Positions 51,172 through 62,010 of a stretch of 64,000 nucleotides of DNA are shown piece after piece (position 1 is the stretch's first letter; the number at the start of each line of letters is the position of its first letter). The stretch spans positions 17,783,366-17,847,365 of the forward strand of contig NC_068351.1 in NCBI RefSeq assembly GCF_014633365.1. The letters run 5' to 3'. The notes under the pieces were generated by a model. The model did no database searches and was not told the DNA's origin. It saw only the letters and a list, made by a program, of their open reading frames with translations. Origin of the DNA: Diospyros lotus. Its lineage: Eukaryota > Streptophyta > Magnoliopsida > Ericales > Ebenaceae. The translations under genes were made by a program, and so were the position numbers.

Positions 51172-52148
51172 GTATGACATGATACAGTTTCCTCGTTTCT
51201 TGGATATTTTTATTTTATTTATTGTTTGATCTGTGGTGGACATGTATAACTAGATCAAATTTGATTTCTTGGTAATTAGTACTATTTGAGATACACTGAT
51301 GTGGTATTAGAACTTTGATAATTTATGTTAGGAAATGCTATTTGGGAGAAAAATTTTGGTTTTGTAGTTCCTTAAATTAATTGGAGGATTAATGGATATT
51401 AGGCTCACTGTTTATTTTTTAATGATATATATATATATATATATTTCAGATTGTTTGAATTTGTGTGAATGATGGAGTGCAATGAATATTGAGTGTTTCT
51501 CAAATAAATGTCCAGTTCTGGGGAAAAGTTTAAAAATAAATGTTTGGTCAGGGTTGATACCTGAAATTATACAACCACTATTTCCATGGAAGTATCCATT
51601 TTTCTTAGTTTATAAGAAATTTGTGGAGCAAAATTTGGTTTTGTTGTTGTTATGTAAAACAAAGTATATTGAAACTTATGCCAGATAGTGTGATTCTGTT
51701 TTTATGATGTGAATGTCAAGGTTACCCATGCAGTTCATTAAGATTATGAAGTCTATCTATGACTTGAAGTATGGTTTTCAGTGGATAGTATCTTGCTGGG
51801 TATGCTATTCTACATGGTTTTCTTTATTTAATTTTATTTCACAAAGCGAGAGATGGTTTTCATTTTTTTTTCCCTTGACCATTTTGTATTTCACAGAGGT
51901 AGAGGAAGATCAAATAAAATTTGGTGGGTAACTTTCAAACATAACTTCGGATATACTAGCCTTACAAAAGATATGGTCATGGATAGAATAATTAGAGAGC
52001 TAGAATCGATGTAGCTGACAAACACTTGGTGTTCAGTGTTTTATTTCACACTGAACACTGATGGGTGGTCCCTGTCCAGCGTGTACTTCTCTACATTCTG
52101 TTCTTGAATGTGTTTTATTTCACAAAGTAAGAGATATTTCTTGTGCAG
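51172..52148 (+). other. Intron d'-e' (copy 2)
   Basis: 977-bp AT-rich intron without a transposon; includes an (AT)n run at about 51426-51445. It corresponds to the copy-1 intron that carries C1. Confidence 0.7.
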
Positions 52149-52260
52149 CAGAACATTCAGGAACCATCAAGGGTATCAATGAATCAGCAAAGTAAAAGAA
52201 CGAGTCCTCAATTGGGGGATTACAGAACCAAAGTGCTTTCTTGTAGGCAGAGCCTTGCAG
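52149..52260 (+). CDS. CENPC: CENP-C exon e', copy 2
   Basis: Acceptor gtgcagcag offers two AGs three bases apart (NAGNAG), so one Gln may be optional. Encodes QNIQEPSRVSMNQQSKRTSP then QLGDYRTKVLSCRQSLAG. Donor gcag|gtttct at 52261. Phase 0 in, phase 1 out, matching d' and f'. Basic linker preceding the CENP-C motif. Confidence 0.75.
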
Positions 52261-52342
52261 GTTTCTCATATATCCAGTTGCACTGTTTCGTTGTTTGACT
52301 ACTAGCTTTGTCTGGATAATGTGATATATGTTATCTTGGCAG

Positions 52343-52450
52343 GGGCTGGTACAACTGGGAAAGATGGGGTAAGACGGAGAAACAGAATCAAGATGAAGCC
52401 TTTGGAGTACTGGAAGGGTGAAGGAATTCTATATGGCCACAATCATGAAG
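52343..52450 (+). CDS. CENPC: CENP-C exon f', copy 2: second CENP-C motif
   Basis: 108-bp exon, acceptor cttggcag (52342), donor gaag|gtgagt (52451), phase 1 both sides. Encodes [20 protein letters not shown] and [13 protein letters not shown]. The key Arg, Pro and YW residues of the motif are kept. Differences from copy 1 include RQSN to RRRN and GERF to GEGI; the latter departs from the plant consensus, where copy 1 keeps it. The next exon is not found before the window end. Confidence 0.83.
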
Positions 52451-52598
52451 GTGAGTTTTTGCAATTAATCATAATGCTTTTGCTTTCTTGCACCTTTGGC
52501 TTATTTATTTCTTTGGATTTTTTTTTTGGTTATAGGAACTCAATGTAGAGCCTGTTTGACTTAGCAGTTTTAGAAGGAGCTTTATAACTCTAGCGCTT
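52451..52598 (+). other. Intron after exon f', start
   Basis: Aligns with the start of the intron after exon f (27761) as far as ggaactcaat. From about 52541 (tagagcctgtttgac) it may be the left part of a short repeat interrupted by N2. Confidence 0.5.
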
Positions 52599-52981
52599 TG
52601 TCATGACCCTAGGGTTTTAGAAGAGAATTAGGGCCAATTTTAGGAAGAATTAGGGCAGAATTTGAGAAAGAGAGGGGAAAACAGAAAGAGGCAGAAGAAA
52701 CAGGGAGATCGAGAGGGAGAATAGAGGGAGAATCAGAAGAGAGAAAGAGAGGAAGAGAAGCTGGGGAAGGGACAGACAGATCTGAGAGAGAGAGGAATTC
52801 AATTGATACTTTTGGATATCCAACTACAACAGCCCTAGTAGCTTTATATAGCTACTTCAACAGCTTAACACAAGTAAAATAACTATCCTAACAACTCTAA
52901 CAGAATTAATTACTCCTCTTGAGGGATAATCTACTATACTCAACCCTACTGTAATCTCTTATACATCCTAGGGTCCTGGCA
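52599..52981 (-). repeat. N2 3' LTR
   Basis: 383 bp, plus strand tgtcatgacc to gtcctggca. It contains a gctttatatagct TATA-like stretch. The minus-strand polypurine tract GGAGGGAAA is at about 52982-52990. Confidence 0.88.
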
Positions 52982-53665
52982 TTTCCCTCCGTCTTGAAAT
53001 ATTTCTTGTCCTCAAGAAATGCAAGACCCAACAAGACAACTCTTAGGAAGATGGAGTGGCAGTGCTGTAATAGCTTCGGGACACTATAGTTTCCCAATCT
53101 TAGCTCTTTTCCTTTTCTTCCATAGCTTGGTTGGAGCAATCTTGAAAAACTTCTGTAAGCCTAACAATTTGTCAATACCTTCCATGTACTCATTGACTGG
53201 AAGTTTGGAACAAAACCCGAAGCAACCACTCTCTGGTTCTCATAGTTAGCAGCTGAAACCTACCAACCTGTTCACACAAATTTTCCCCATCACCTCTCCG
53301 TCAATGTTGGTTGTTTGGAGTCCAAAGGAATGACTAACTGTGTTCGTGGCTTTCTTTAACAGTTCATCACCATCTAGTGCAAGTAAGGATGTTAAACACG
53401 CATACGTAGTTGCAGTTAATCAGTTCTAGACAGGCCAACTACCTTCTTTTAGTGCAAAAATATCTACAATAACCCTTAGATGCAGCAATGGAGAATTATG
53501 AACTTGCCTTGCATACTCAGACAAAAACTGTTTATGAGCATCAGAACTAGGAGTTGCTGCAACATTAATTCCAGTGTTCACTCTATCCTTCATTACAGTA
53601 GATAAAAATCCTAATTGGCCAGCTGGAATGAGAACAAACAAAATAGCAGGAGCTTTGTTCTTCAC
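52906..53665 (-). pseudogene. N2 protein of unknown function, C-terminal part
   Basis: Minus-strand pieces 53426-53665 (APAILFVLIPAGQLGFLSTV, NTGINVAATPSSD) and 52982-53139 (LGLAFLEDKKYFKTEG) match N1 18100-18480 in the same order. Separated by stops and frame changes. The match supports a real protein in this element family. Confidence 0.65.
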
Positions 53666-55142
53666 TGCAGAACTTTTGGCTTCTTTAGCTATTTCCCTTA
53701 TCTGAAATCTTGTTAGAGATTAATTCTCTGAAGCCATGCTCTCTTGCATCTCCAAAATAGTATTTTGCTTTACTAGCACAAAACACCATAACCCTCCTTG
53801 AGAATTGGCATTGCCCAACTTATGCAAAACCTCGTTTCCAACCATACAACCTGCTTCAATTTTTTTTTTGTAGCTGTCCTTCAATTACAAGTTGTCCCCA
53901 TACTTCCTTATCAAATGCGCACACCTTCATAACATTAGAAGATATCTCAGCTGAGGACAAATTTCTGCAGCTTAAAGTAGCGATTTTCGTTTTGAAACTT
54001 TGAATCTGTTCCTCAAGGAGAGATTTCCTGTACAGATCAAAGCGAACAGGAGACCTCCTCGCAGCCTCCTCCTAGACCAAAAGCAACGAAGCCCTATGCA
54101 TAAGAACGATATTTTGAGGACCTCCTTTACCATAACCATTCCTTCCAAGGTCCCAATCTAGGACTGGTTAATCTAGGACCTTAACCAGTCCCTCAGGTAA
54201 TGGACTTGGCATTAGGGATGATGCAATAAACGTTGCTTTCTCTGCCACTCCGCCTAACAGTTTCTTATTTCCCTCCTAGAACCTCTCACTAAGCACATCG
54301 CTAGCCTGGACAACTGCAACTGGTTCCTTGACAATACTGCCTGTCAATTGTTCATTGCAAAAGACCGAATCAATTTCAACTTTAGAAGATCCAAATGTTT
54401 ACATCTCCGTCTTTGAAAGTTCTCCATTATCAGCTTTCAATTTTGGGAATTGATTGGCTACATCAGTCGCCTTTTTATCCAAACTTTCGATAATAACATC
54501 TCGAATATCCTTCTCATGAACTTCTTTTTCAAAAGAATCAGATTGTTCCTTTGTACCTACTGTCCAAACAACCTGATCGTTACGATTTCTCTCTAAATAA
54601 TGCTTTTCACCGCCAATATCATTTCTGATATTGTAGTCATCCTTCTTGTCAATATTGTCAAAATCAGAACACTTCTTCTTAAGCAAGCAGTGAATCATTT
54701 CCCTATAATCTTGACTTCTCTTTAGGCTACTTCATTTTTAGGAACTCTTGAGGTTGTAATCCTTCATTAACAACATCCTTCTTATTACTGTTTTCTTAGA
54801 CATTCCAAAGTCCTTTTTCATTAGTATAGTTTCACATCTCTAAGTTGAACTTTGAGATTTGACAATGGAGTTTTGATTCCATAGACTGTTCTTGGAATTC
54901 TGATTCCATGGACAAGTAAGGTATGAAGCTCCAACAAAAACAAGATCAGATCCATTTCTTTGGGGAGAGTAAGGATTTCCATTCCTCATACTAATTGGAT
55001 CAACATTTTCTTTGGAAAGCAAGCAAGCAAGTAGTCTAACTTGATTCTGCCCACTCTGCTTTGCCTTCAATTCTGGACCTCGAACAATTGGATCGGTGAT
55101 GGACCTCGATTGACTGGCACGACAATGGAAATTAACAGTCAA
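53666..55142 (-). pseudogene. N2 protein of unknown function, N-terminal part
   Basis: 54399-54698 carries KKKCSDFDNIDKKDDYNIRN, GGEKHYLERN and SDSFEKEVHEKD, matching N1 17280-17450. 54840-55142 carries GQNQVRLLACLLSKENVDPI and NPYSPQ, matching N1 and the gag N-terminus of G2/G4. 53666-54398 is degraded with no long frame. Confidence 0.65.
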
Positions 55143-55556
55143 TGGTCAACCTCCTCGTTTGATTGACGCTAATCTGACTTGCCTTCCTTGATTGATTGTA
55201 AGAATGTTTGGAATCACCATTGAAGCCAACTACAATTTCTGATCCGAGAGTTGCTGCTTCCTTTTGGTTATGATCAGTCTTGATTCCTCCCAAATCGGAT
55301 CAGAAATGATCACCTATCAATTGTCGAGACTCAACTGCCGGCTCTGCCTTCAAGACTCAAACCGAGAATTACTTGCTCACTTAAATTTACCAAAATCACC
55401 AAAATTCACAGCTCAACCATTTTCCAATGAGAGTTGTCGAAACGTAGCTCATCCTAACTTGCTGTCGAGAGTGCTAGAGAACTTACAGGAATCACAGCCA
55501 AGGGCATGGCTCTGTTCACCTTCAAATCGAATCAAAATCACAGCCAAGGATTAACC
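55143..55556 (-). other. N2 5' leader
   Basis: Homologous at its PBS end to the N1 leader. Shorter than in N1 (about 0.4 kb against 1.3 kb), probably by deletion. A plus-strand frame here is not considered coding. Confidence 0.55.
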
Positions 55557-55568
55557 GCTCTGATACCA
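55557..55568 (-). other. N2 primer-binding site
   Basis: Minus strand TGGTATCAGAGC, three bases inside the LTR, followed by aatccttggctgtgattt as in N1. Confidence 0.9.
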
Positions 55569-55571
55569 AAT

Positions 55572-56342
55572 TGTCATGGGTAGAGTTTTAGCAGAGAATT
55601 AGGGCTAATTTTAGGAAGAATTAAGGCAAAATTTGAGAAAGAGAGGGGAAAACAGAAAGAGGCGGAAGAAATAGGGAGATCGAGAGGGAGAATCAAAAGG
55701 GAGAAAGAGAAGCTGGGGAAGGGACAAACAGATCTGAGAGTGAGAGAGAGGAATTCAATTGATATTTCTGAATATCCAACTACAATAACCGTAGTAGCTT
55801 TATATAGCTACTTGAACAACTTAACAGAAAATGCAACATCTTAACAGAAGTAAAATAAGTACCCTAACAACTCAATAGAATTAACTACTCCTTGTTAGAG
55901 AGTCCTAAGTGAAATGGGAGTGCCATCGAGATTAAAGAGATAAAGAAGGGAATTCCAAGCTGCTAACGGAGTTGGTGCATAAGATAGAAAGATAAGTCTA
56001 AACCGGATAAAGGCAGCAGAAAGTTTGAAGATTAAGTTCCTAGAAATCAGGAGAAATAATAGAAATAGATGTGATTATTATCTTTTATTATTTATTGCTA
56101 AAATTCTGTTGTATTTTATCTTCTTGTTGTATCTTATCTCCTAAATATTAGGATTAGATAGCCTAGAAACTGTATAAGTAGAATTCTCTTCATGGAATCA
56201 ATTAACAAGTTTGATTTCCACAAACTTAGTTGAAGTTCTAGGGTGTTATACCCTTAGAACTAAATCTGTTCACTCCTCCTTAGGAATAATCTGCTACACT
56301 CAACTCTATTATAATCTCTTATACATCCTAGGGTCCTGACAC
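55572..56342 (-). repeat. N2 5' LTR, split by S3
   Basis: About 386 bp once S3 and its duplication are set aside. Plus strand tgtcatgggt to gtcctgaca. Confidence 0.87.
55893..56272. mobile_element. S3: solo LTR in the N2 LTR
   Basis: 380 bp, tgttagagag to aatctgttca, with exact ctcct target duplications (55888-55892 and 56273-56277). No internal region. Confidence 0.88.
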
Positions 56343-56540
56343 ACTTAAAAACTTTCTAAGTTCTTTTAACCAACTAAGAGCTTATGGCAGTAATAAGCTG
56401 TTAAAGTGTTTGGATAAAATGTACTTTAAGTTGTAAGTTATATAGTTATGTGTTTGGTGTTGGTTATAATGTGTTTGGTAATAAGCTGTTAACCTTCTCT
56501 CTTCATTTGTCTCCTATCTTGATTTTTCTTAATGGTATAT
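56343..56540. other. AT-rich repeat remnant beside N2
   Basis: Contains aagctgttaa and gtgtttggt repeated two to three times, as in short non-autonomous DNA elements. It may be the right part of a repeat begun near 52541. Inverted ends could not be paired, so the class is uncertain. Confidence 0.35.
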
Positions 56541-56788
56541 GTTGGGATTCTTTGCTGTAAATTAGCTATAAATTAGGCTGTAAATTAGATGTAATTAGCT
56601 GAATAATTATTTCCATATTTAGAATAGATTAGGCTAGATTTTCTCCTTTAGATAGGAAACAAGTCCTAACATATAGGACTCCAATTGTGTATAAATATAT
56701 ATTCTGATGGAATAGAATGGTACGTCATTCAAACCTAATATTTCACGGTACATAATGTTGTCATTTTTTATATTTCTTTCTCTGCTGT
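56541..56788 (+). repeat. LTR-like segment
   Basis: tgttgggatt to tctgctgtca (248 bp), with tataaatatata near 56690 and a downstream leader-like part, suggesting a plus-oriented LTR. No target duplication or partner LTR found. Confidence 0.42.
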
Positions 56789-56794
56789 CAGATA

Positions 56795-57283
56795 AAGAGC
56801 TACTCTATGAGGATAATGGACACATAGATATTCGTTGTTATGCAGATGCAGATTGGGCAATATCACTTTCTGATCGTAGGTCAATCTCTGGGTATTGTGT
56901 TCTTGTGGGAAGAAATCTAGTTTCTTGAAAAAGTAAGAAACAAAATGTAGTAGCCATATCTAGTGCAGAGACAGAGTATCGGGCTATGGCTAATGCAACT
57001 TGTGAGCTTGTCTGGCTTAAGCAACTCCTATAGGAACTTAAGTTTTGTGAGGTGTCCCCTATGAAGCTTGTTTGTGATAATCAAGTGTTCCTTGAATAGA
57101 CCAAGCATATTGAAATCGACTGTCACTTTATTAGAGAGAAGTTGATTGACGGTATTGTCATTACAAAGTTTGTTAACTCTAATGATCAACTTGCAAATGT
57201 CTTCACCATGTCACTAAAAGATAATCGGATACAATATATTTGTAACAAGCTTGGTGCATGTGATATTTATGTTCCAGCTTGAG
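56795..57283 (+). pseudogene. C10: copia RNase H fragment
   Basis: Plus strand [60 protein letters not shown], a partly deleted LVCDNQ segment, TKHIEIDCHFIREKLIDGIV and QLANVFTMSLKDNR. Stops at 56927, 57031 and 57097. The polypurine tract gagggggag (57281-57289) follows. Confidence 0.85.
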
Positions 57284-57289
57284 GGGGAG

Positions 57290-57435
57290 TGTAGAGTTGT
57301 ATATAGAATTGTTATTATGTCATGGCTTATGTCATAAGTTAGTATTATGTCATGGCTTATGTCATGATATGTGTATATATAGGTGCACAATCTTTTAGTT
57401 GATAACAAGAGAAATTATCTCTCTATATTCTCACA
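57290..57435 (+). repeat. C10 3' LTR
   Basis: tgtagagttg to tattctcaca, about 146 bp, directly after the polypurine tract. It contains a direct repeat of tatgtcatggcttatgtcat. The right edge is approximate. Confidence 0.65.
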
Positions 57436-57439
57436 CTAC

Positions 57440-57745
57440 CGAAGGATGCGAATCACTGCACCCCAATGACTGTCACAAGGAGAATCTAGAAACTGACTTA
57501 CCACACTCACAACAAATGAGATATCTAGATGGGTGAGTGTGAGGTAGTTAAGTTTGCCAACTAATCGTCATTAGCACCCAAGGTTAGTAATAGGCTCCCC
57601 TGGTCCCAATAACAATTTGAGATTTGGATCATTGGGGGTATCTATAGGCTTATATCCAAGTATCCCTGTATCTTCTAATATATCTGTAGGCTTAGTCCTA
57701 TAAGCACCATAAATCACCTTCAACTAGCACTTGTGGGTGAGGATA
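57440..57745 (-). pseudogene. C11: copia RT/RNase H linker fragment
   Basis: The minus strand encodes cognates of YKPIDTPNDPNLKLLLGPGE, RLVGKLNYLTLTHPD and SVVSQFLDSPCDSHWGA, the connection between copia RT and RNase H. Opposite in orientation to C10 and truncated at both ends. Confidence 0.7.
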
Positions 57746-57967
57746 TGTGGTGTTACACTCTTAGAACAATTTTTTTTCCATGTTTAGGCTGGCAGTAACA
57801 TCTTAATCCACTTTGGCTTAGCCCCACCTTCTATAGTCCTATTTTTTCTTTTTACCACATGTTTTCCTTGAATATAACTTGTTTTTTTTCTCCTTATAAA
57901 TCCTTTTTATTTCTCGCTCTTGTAAATGGATTTGTTTATTTATTTACTTTTGTGTAGCATTTGTAAT
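57746..57967. other. Unassigned flank
   Basis: AT-rich with T-runs; no gene or element recognised. The C6 target duplication gtaat is at 57963-57967. Confidence 0.5.
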
Positions 57968-58260
57968 TGAAGAAATTCTTGAAGGAATGGGATTTCTAAG
58001 TTTTCTATAATGGTAGAAAACTTTACAAACGGATTCTATACTTCTATGAATACAACATGTCTTTAAATACAAGAGAATTCTATCATCTATCTCCTAAAAA
58101 CTAGGAATTAGAAATACAAAATACAACAGATTAAGTTGGAGAATTTTTCTCCGAGATCTTCTCCTAAAAATTAGGAGATAATGTAGCTAGATCCTTTCCT
58201 ATTTTTTAGGACTTGCTTCGGCTAGTCCTTTATCTTCTTTTAAATCCTTTTTCGCCAACA
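57968..58260 (-). repeat. C6 3' LTR
   Basis: 293 bp, plus strand tgaagaaatt to tcgccaaca. The minus-strand polypurine tract GAGGGGGAG is at 58261-58269. Confidence 0.93.
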
Positions 58261-58426
58261 CTCCCCCTCAAGCTGGTGAATGAATATCGATCATTCCTAG
58301 CTTGCATACTAAATCTTCAAATCTTCTAGCTGCCAATTCTTTTGTCAATAAATCTGCCACTTATTTTTCAGAAGGAACATAAGGTATTTGGATTATACCT
58401 TTTTCAAGTTTTTCCTTTATAAAGTG

Positions 58427-59233
58427 TCAATCAATCTCTATGTGTCTAGTCCTGTCATGTTGCACAGGATTATGAGCAATGTTTATAGCTGATTGGTTAT
58501 CATAGAATAACTTCATCGGCTCATTGACTGAAATCTTCAAGTCTTCTAGAACAATTTTGATCCATAGCAACTCACACAAGCCTAGTGCCATGGCCCTGAA
58601 CTCTGCCTCTACACTTGACCTTACCACTATGCTTTGCTTCTTGATTCGCCAAGAAATCAAATTTTCACATAAAAACATGCAATAGCCGATGGTAGACCTT
58701 CTATCCATAAGTGACCCAGCATAGTCCGCATCTGTATATCCTTGTACTTCCAATGAATCACTTCCTGTCTTGAATAGAACTCGTTTGCCTGGGGTTGTTT
58801 TCAAATAGCATAGTATTCTTCTTATAGCCTGCTTATGACTTTCAGTAGGGCAAAGCATGAATTGACTTACCAAACTCACCGCATAGGTTATATCTGACCT
58901 AGTGTGTGACAAATAAATTAATCTCTCTACCAATCTTTGATACATGCCCCTGTCTACTGGAGGACTATCATTATCTTCACTTAACCTTGCATTAGGTTCT
59001 ACTAGAGTACATACTCCTTTTCCGCCCAACAATCCTGTTTCTTTTAAGAGATCCAGTATGTATTTACGTTGAGATAAGAAGATACCTTCTTTAGAATAGG
59101 CTAGTTCTATTCCCAAGAAGTATTTGAGTGATCCTAGGTCCTTAATTTCAAAATTTTGAGCCAAATTGTCTTTCAATGCCTGTTGTTCCTCCAAGTCATT
59201 TCCTATTACAATAATATCATCCACATATACCAA
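58427..59233 (-). CDS. C6 reverse transcriptase (distal)-RNase H
   Basis: 268 open codons: catalytic VYVDDIIVIG, LGSLKYFLGIELAYSKEGIF, YLSHTRSDITYAVSLVSQFM, then RNase H YTDADYAGSLMDRRSTIGYC, SSVEAEFRAMALGL, LFYDNQSAINIAHNP and QHDRTRHIEID. Active-site residues of both enzymes are present. A stop at the left ends it just before the usual HFIKEKLE tail, which is readable downstream in the same region. Confidence 0.88.
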   Translation of the reverse strand: MVYVDDIIVIGNDLEEQQALKDNLAQNFEIKDLGSLKYFLGIELAYSKEGIFLSQRKYILDLLKETGLLGGKGVCTLVEPNARLSEDNDSPPVDRGMYQRLVERLIYLSHTRSDITYAVSLVSQFMLCPTESHKQAIRRILCYLKTTPGKRVLFKTGSDSLEVQGYTDADYAGSLMDRRSTIGYCMFLCENLISWRIKKQSIVVRSSVEAEFRAMALGLCELLWIKIVLEDLKISVNEPMKLFYDNQSAINIAHNPVQHDRTRHIEID

Positions 59234-60335
59234 TAATACAGTCAGTTTTCCATTCTTAGAGTGTTTGAAGAAGAGTGTGTGATCTCCTCTACTCTGTTGA
59301 TATCACATGAGCTTCATAGCCTTAGAGAACCTATCAAACGATGCCCTTGGAGATTGTTTGAGAACATAAATAGCCTTTTTAAGTTTACATACCTCACCCT
59401 TGTGTTCTTCGAATCCTGGTGGTTGTTCCATAAAGACCTCTTCTTCTAAGTCATCGTGAAGAAATGCATATGCATTCTTCACATCTAATTGATGCAATTG
59501 CCATCCATAAAAGGCTGCAAAGATAGCAAAATTCTAACCGTGGTCATCTTGGCAACCGGAGCAAAAGTCTCCAAATAACCTATCCCATATGTTTGAGTAT
59601 AGCCCTTAGCAACCAACCGGGCCTTGTACCTTTCCAAAAATTCATCTACATTATATTTCAAGTTGTACACCCATCTACAGCCCACTGGGTTTACTCCCTT
59701 TGGCCTAGGCACCAACTCCCATGTATCATTTTTCTTTACGGCTCTCATTTCCTCTTCCATGGCTAGCTTCTATTTTTTATCCTTTAAAGCCTCTTCAACC
59801 GTTTTAGGAATAATAATGGAGTCTAGAGAAGTCAGAAAGCTGGAATGTTTTGGGGATAACCTGTGGTAAGATAGATAATTGGCTAGAGGATGCTGAGTGC
59901 ATCTTCTAACCCCTTTTCTAATAGCAATAGGAATATCCAACTCAATAGAAAAAGTATGAACAGGATTGGGAGGCTGGTTCATATCAGTACCTGATTGCAA
60001 AGGAGATGTTGATCCTAGCTGAGGAGCAAATATGAGCTGCTATTTTCAATGGTACACAAAAGGAATCTGACCGAGGATGATGTCTCCAGGTGTTGAGCTT
60101 GTCCAGAAATAGGGATTTCCGAAGGGTTTTCAGCTGGAACAAGAGCTGGAATTTCAAGAACAGTAGAGATAGTGGCTGGAATTTCAGAAACAGCAGTAGG
60201 AATAGTGGGGATAGTGGCTGGAATTTCAGTAGCTGGTGCTGGAAGGTCTAGATCAGGCAAACCTTGGTCACCATTCAAGTGTTTCTCCCCCTGGAGACCA
60301 AGGTGAGTAGAAGTGAAGAAGGGTTGAGATTCCAC
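59234..60335 (-). pseudogene. C6 RT N-terminus and linker, frameshifted
   Basis: 59485-59760: [20 protein letters not shown] and [20 protein letters not shown]. 59303-59497: [20 protein letters not shown], where an extra Ala-Tyr disturbs DVKNAFLHGDL, and [19 protein letters not shown]. 59770-60335: linker with LDIPIAIRKGVRRCTQHPLA and Pro/Ile-rich repeats (EIPATIPTIPTAVSEIPATI). Confidence 0.83.
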
Positions 60336-60340
60336 AAAGG

Positions 60341-61105
60341 TTACATCTTTAGAAATAAAGAATTTTCTGGTAGGAGGATTATAATATTTGTAGCCTTTTT
60401 GAGTAGGGGAGTAGCCAAGGAAAATGCAGCGAAGAGCCCTAGGATCCAGCTTGTCCCGAGCCTATTGAGGTATGTGGACAAAGGCAACACATCCAAAGAC
60501 CCTAAGAGGAAGAGGGGTATGCAAGCTAAGATGAGGAAAGTGAGAGATGAGACATTGGAAAGGACTGTTATAGCCAAGAAGTTTGGAGGGCACTTGATTA
60601 ATGAGATAAGCTGCTGTGAGGACTACTTCTCCCCAAAAAGTTTTAGGGACATTGGAATGATGAAGGAGAGTTCTAGTGACATTTAAGAGATGTCTCATCT
60701 TCCTTTCAGCCACTCCATTTTGTTGTGGAGTGTTGATGCAGGAAGATTCATGAACAACTCATTTTTCATTAAAGAAATGATACAATGCAAGTGATGATTA
60801 AAATAATCCCTTGCATTATCAGTCCTAAACCTTTGAATAGAGGATCCAAATTGAGTTAAGATCATTGAATAAAATTGAGGCAAGATCATGCTAATAGTAG
60901 CTTTATCTTTTAAAAGAAAGATCCAAGTCATTCGAGTGCAATCATCTATAAAAGAGATGAACCACCTAGCTCTCGAACAATTAAGAGTCCTAGATGGCCC
61001 CCAAACATTGGAATGAACTAAAGCAAAAGGGTGTGAAGACCTTGTATTACTAATAGGATATGAAACTCGATGGTGTTTTGAAATTTCACACACATCACAA
61101 TGCAA
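60341..61105 (-). pseudogene. C6 integrase, frameshifted
   Basis: 60695-61105: CDVCEISKHHRVSYPIS (zinc-binding cysteines), LVHSNVWGPSRTLNCSRARW, FIDDCTRMTWIFLLKDKATI, IQRFRTDNARDYFNHHLH. 60462-60713: AERKMRHLLNVTRTLLHHSN, FWGEVVLTAAYLINQVPSKL and RVFGCVAFVHIPQ. 60341-60577 is the tail in another frame. Catalytic D, D and E segments are all readable. Confidence 0.86.
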
Positions 61106-61132
61106 AGTACTAAGATCTACATGCTGAAATAA

Positions 61133-61749
61133 CTAAGGAAACATTGTTTTTAACAAAGTAAAAGGTGGATGACCCAACCGATAATGGTGAAACCAGATTT
61201 CAGCATGAAATGGCTGAGATTGAGATGTGTAGGCTAGGGTGGGTAATAAGGTCCTTCGGTTTAGAACATACAATCCATTCTTCTCCTTAGCTGCACCAAT
61301 CATCTTCCCCATTGCCAAGTCCTAAAATTCACAAGAACGAAGAGAGAAAATAACACGGCAATTTAGATCCTTAGTAAGTTGATGGATAGAAAGCAAGTTG
61401 GTTGACAAATTCGGAACATGAAGGACTTGGTTGACAGGAAAATTAGAGTGACTTTACCTTGTCCTTTGATGGGAATGGATGTGCCATTGGCAATAACAAT
61501 TTGTTTAGGAGTCAGAAGGGATTTGTAGGAATCAAAGACAGTAATATTATGGGACATATGGTCTGTTGCACCTGAGTCTAGAATCCATGTATCATTTCTA
61601 ATGATTTTAGAGGCTGTTAAAGAATAGAAATTGAAACAATCACCTGGTTTAATACCTGATTGAGTAGTGGAACACGATCCATCCTGGATTGTTTGTAAAA
61701 ACTGCCTAAGCTTGCTGATTTCATCAGCATTTAGTTGATTTAGTTCCAT
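61133..61749 (-). pseudogene. C6 protease and pre-integrase region
   Basis: 61363-61749: DEISKLRQFLQTIQDGSCST, then TWILDSGATDHMSHNITVFD with an intact DSG, and IVIANGTSIPIKGQGKVTLI. 61133-61318: MIGAAKEKNGLYVLNRRTLL and FHHYRLGHPPFTLLKTMFP with the integrase zinc-binding histidines. Frame break between them at about 61320-61363. Confidence 0.85.
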
Positions 61750-62010
61750 TCCATTCGCTGTGTCAGTCTTTTCAACTCTCTCTTCCTGTTTGTTTGAAAG
61801 ATAGGCCTAATTTCGAGCAGGCATATTTCTAAATCCCCCTATCTTTTGAAGGACTGCTTCCTTCCCATGTAACTTAAAACAAGTTTCACGGGTATGCCTT
61901 AGTTTTTTATAGTAAGTGCACCATAAATTCTCCTTCCACTGTGGCTGAGACTGTCCATCAGCTTTTCCTCCTTGTTTAAACCGTGGCCCTTCTTCATCAG
62001 GTCTTCCTAG

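Larger units (their letters stand above)
52599..56342 (-). mobile_element. N2: non-autonomous LTR retrotransposon related to N1
   Basis: LTRs at 52599-52981 and 55572-56342 (the latter split by S3), PBS, and an internal region of about 2.6 kb with no RT or integrase. Its minus-strand coding remnants match N1 along their length and its leader matches the N1 leader. A clean target duplication was not identified. More decayed than N1. Confidence 0.85.

Noticed and set aside
55264..55554. 96-codon plus-strand frame
   Set aside because: Falls in the N2 leader, antisense to the element; its N1 counterpart does not conserve it.
60264..60686. 140-codon plus-strand frame
   Set aside because: Antisense to the C6 integrase C-terminus and linker.
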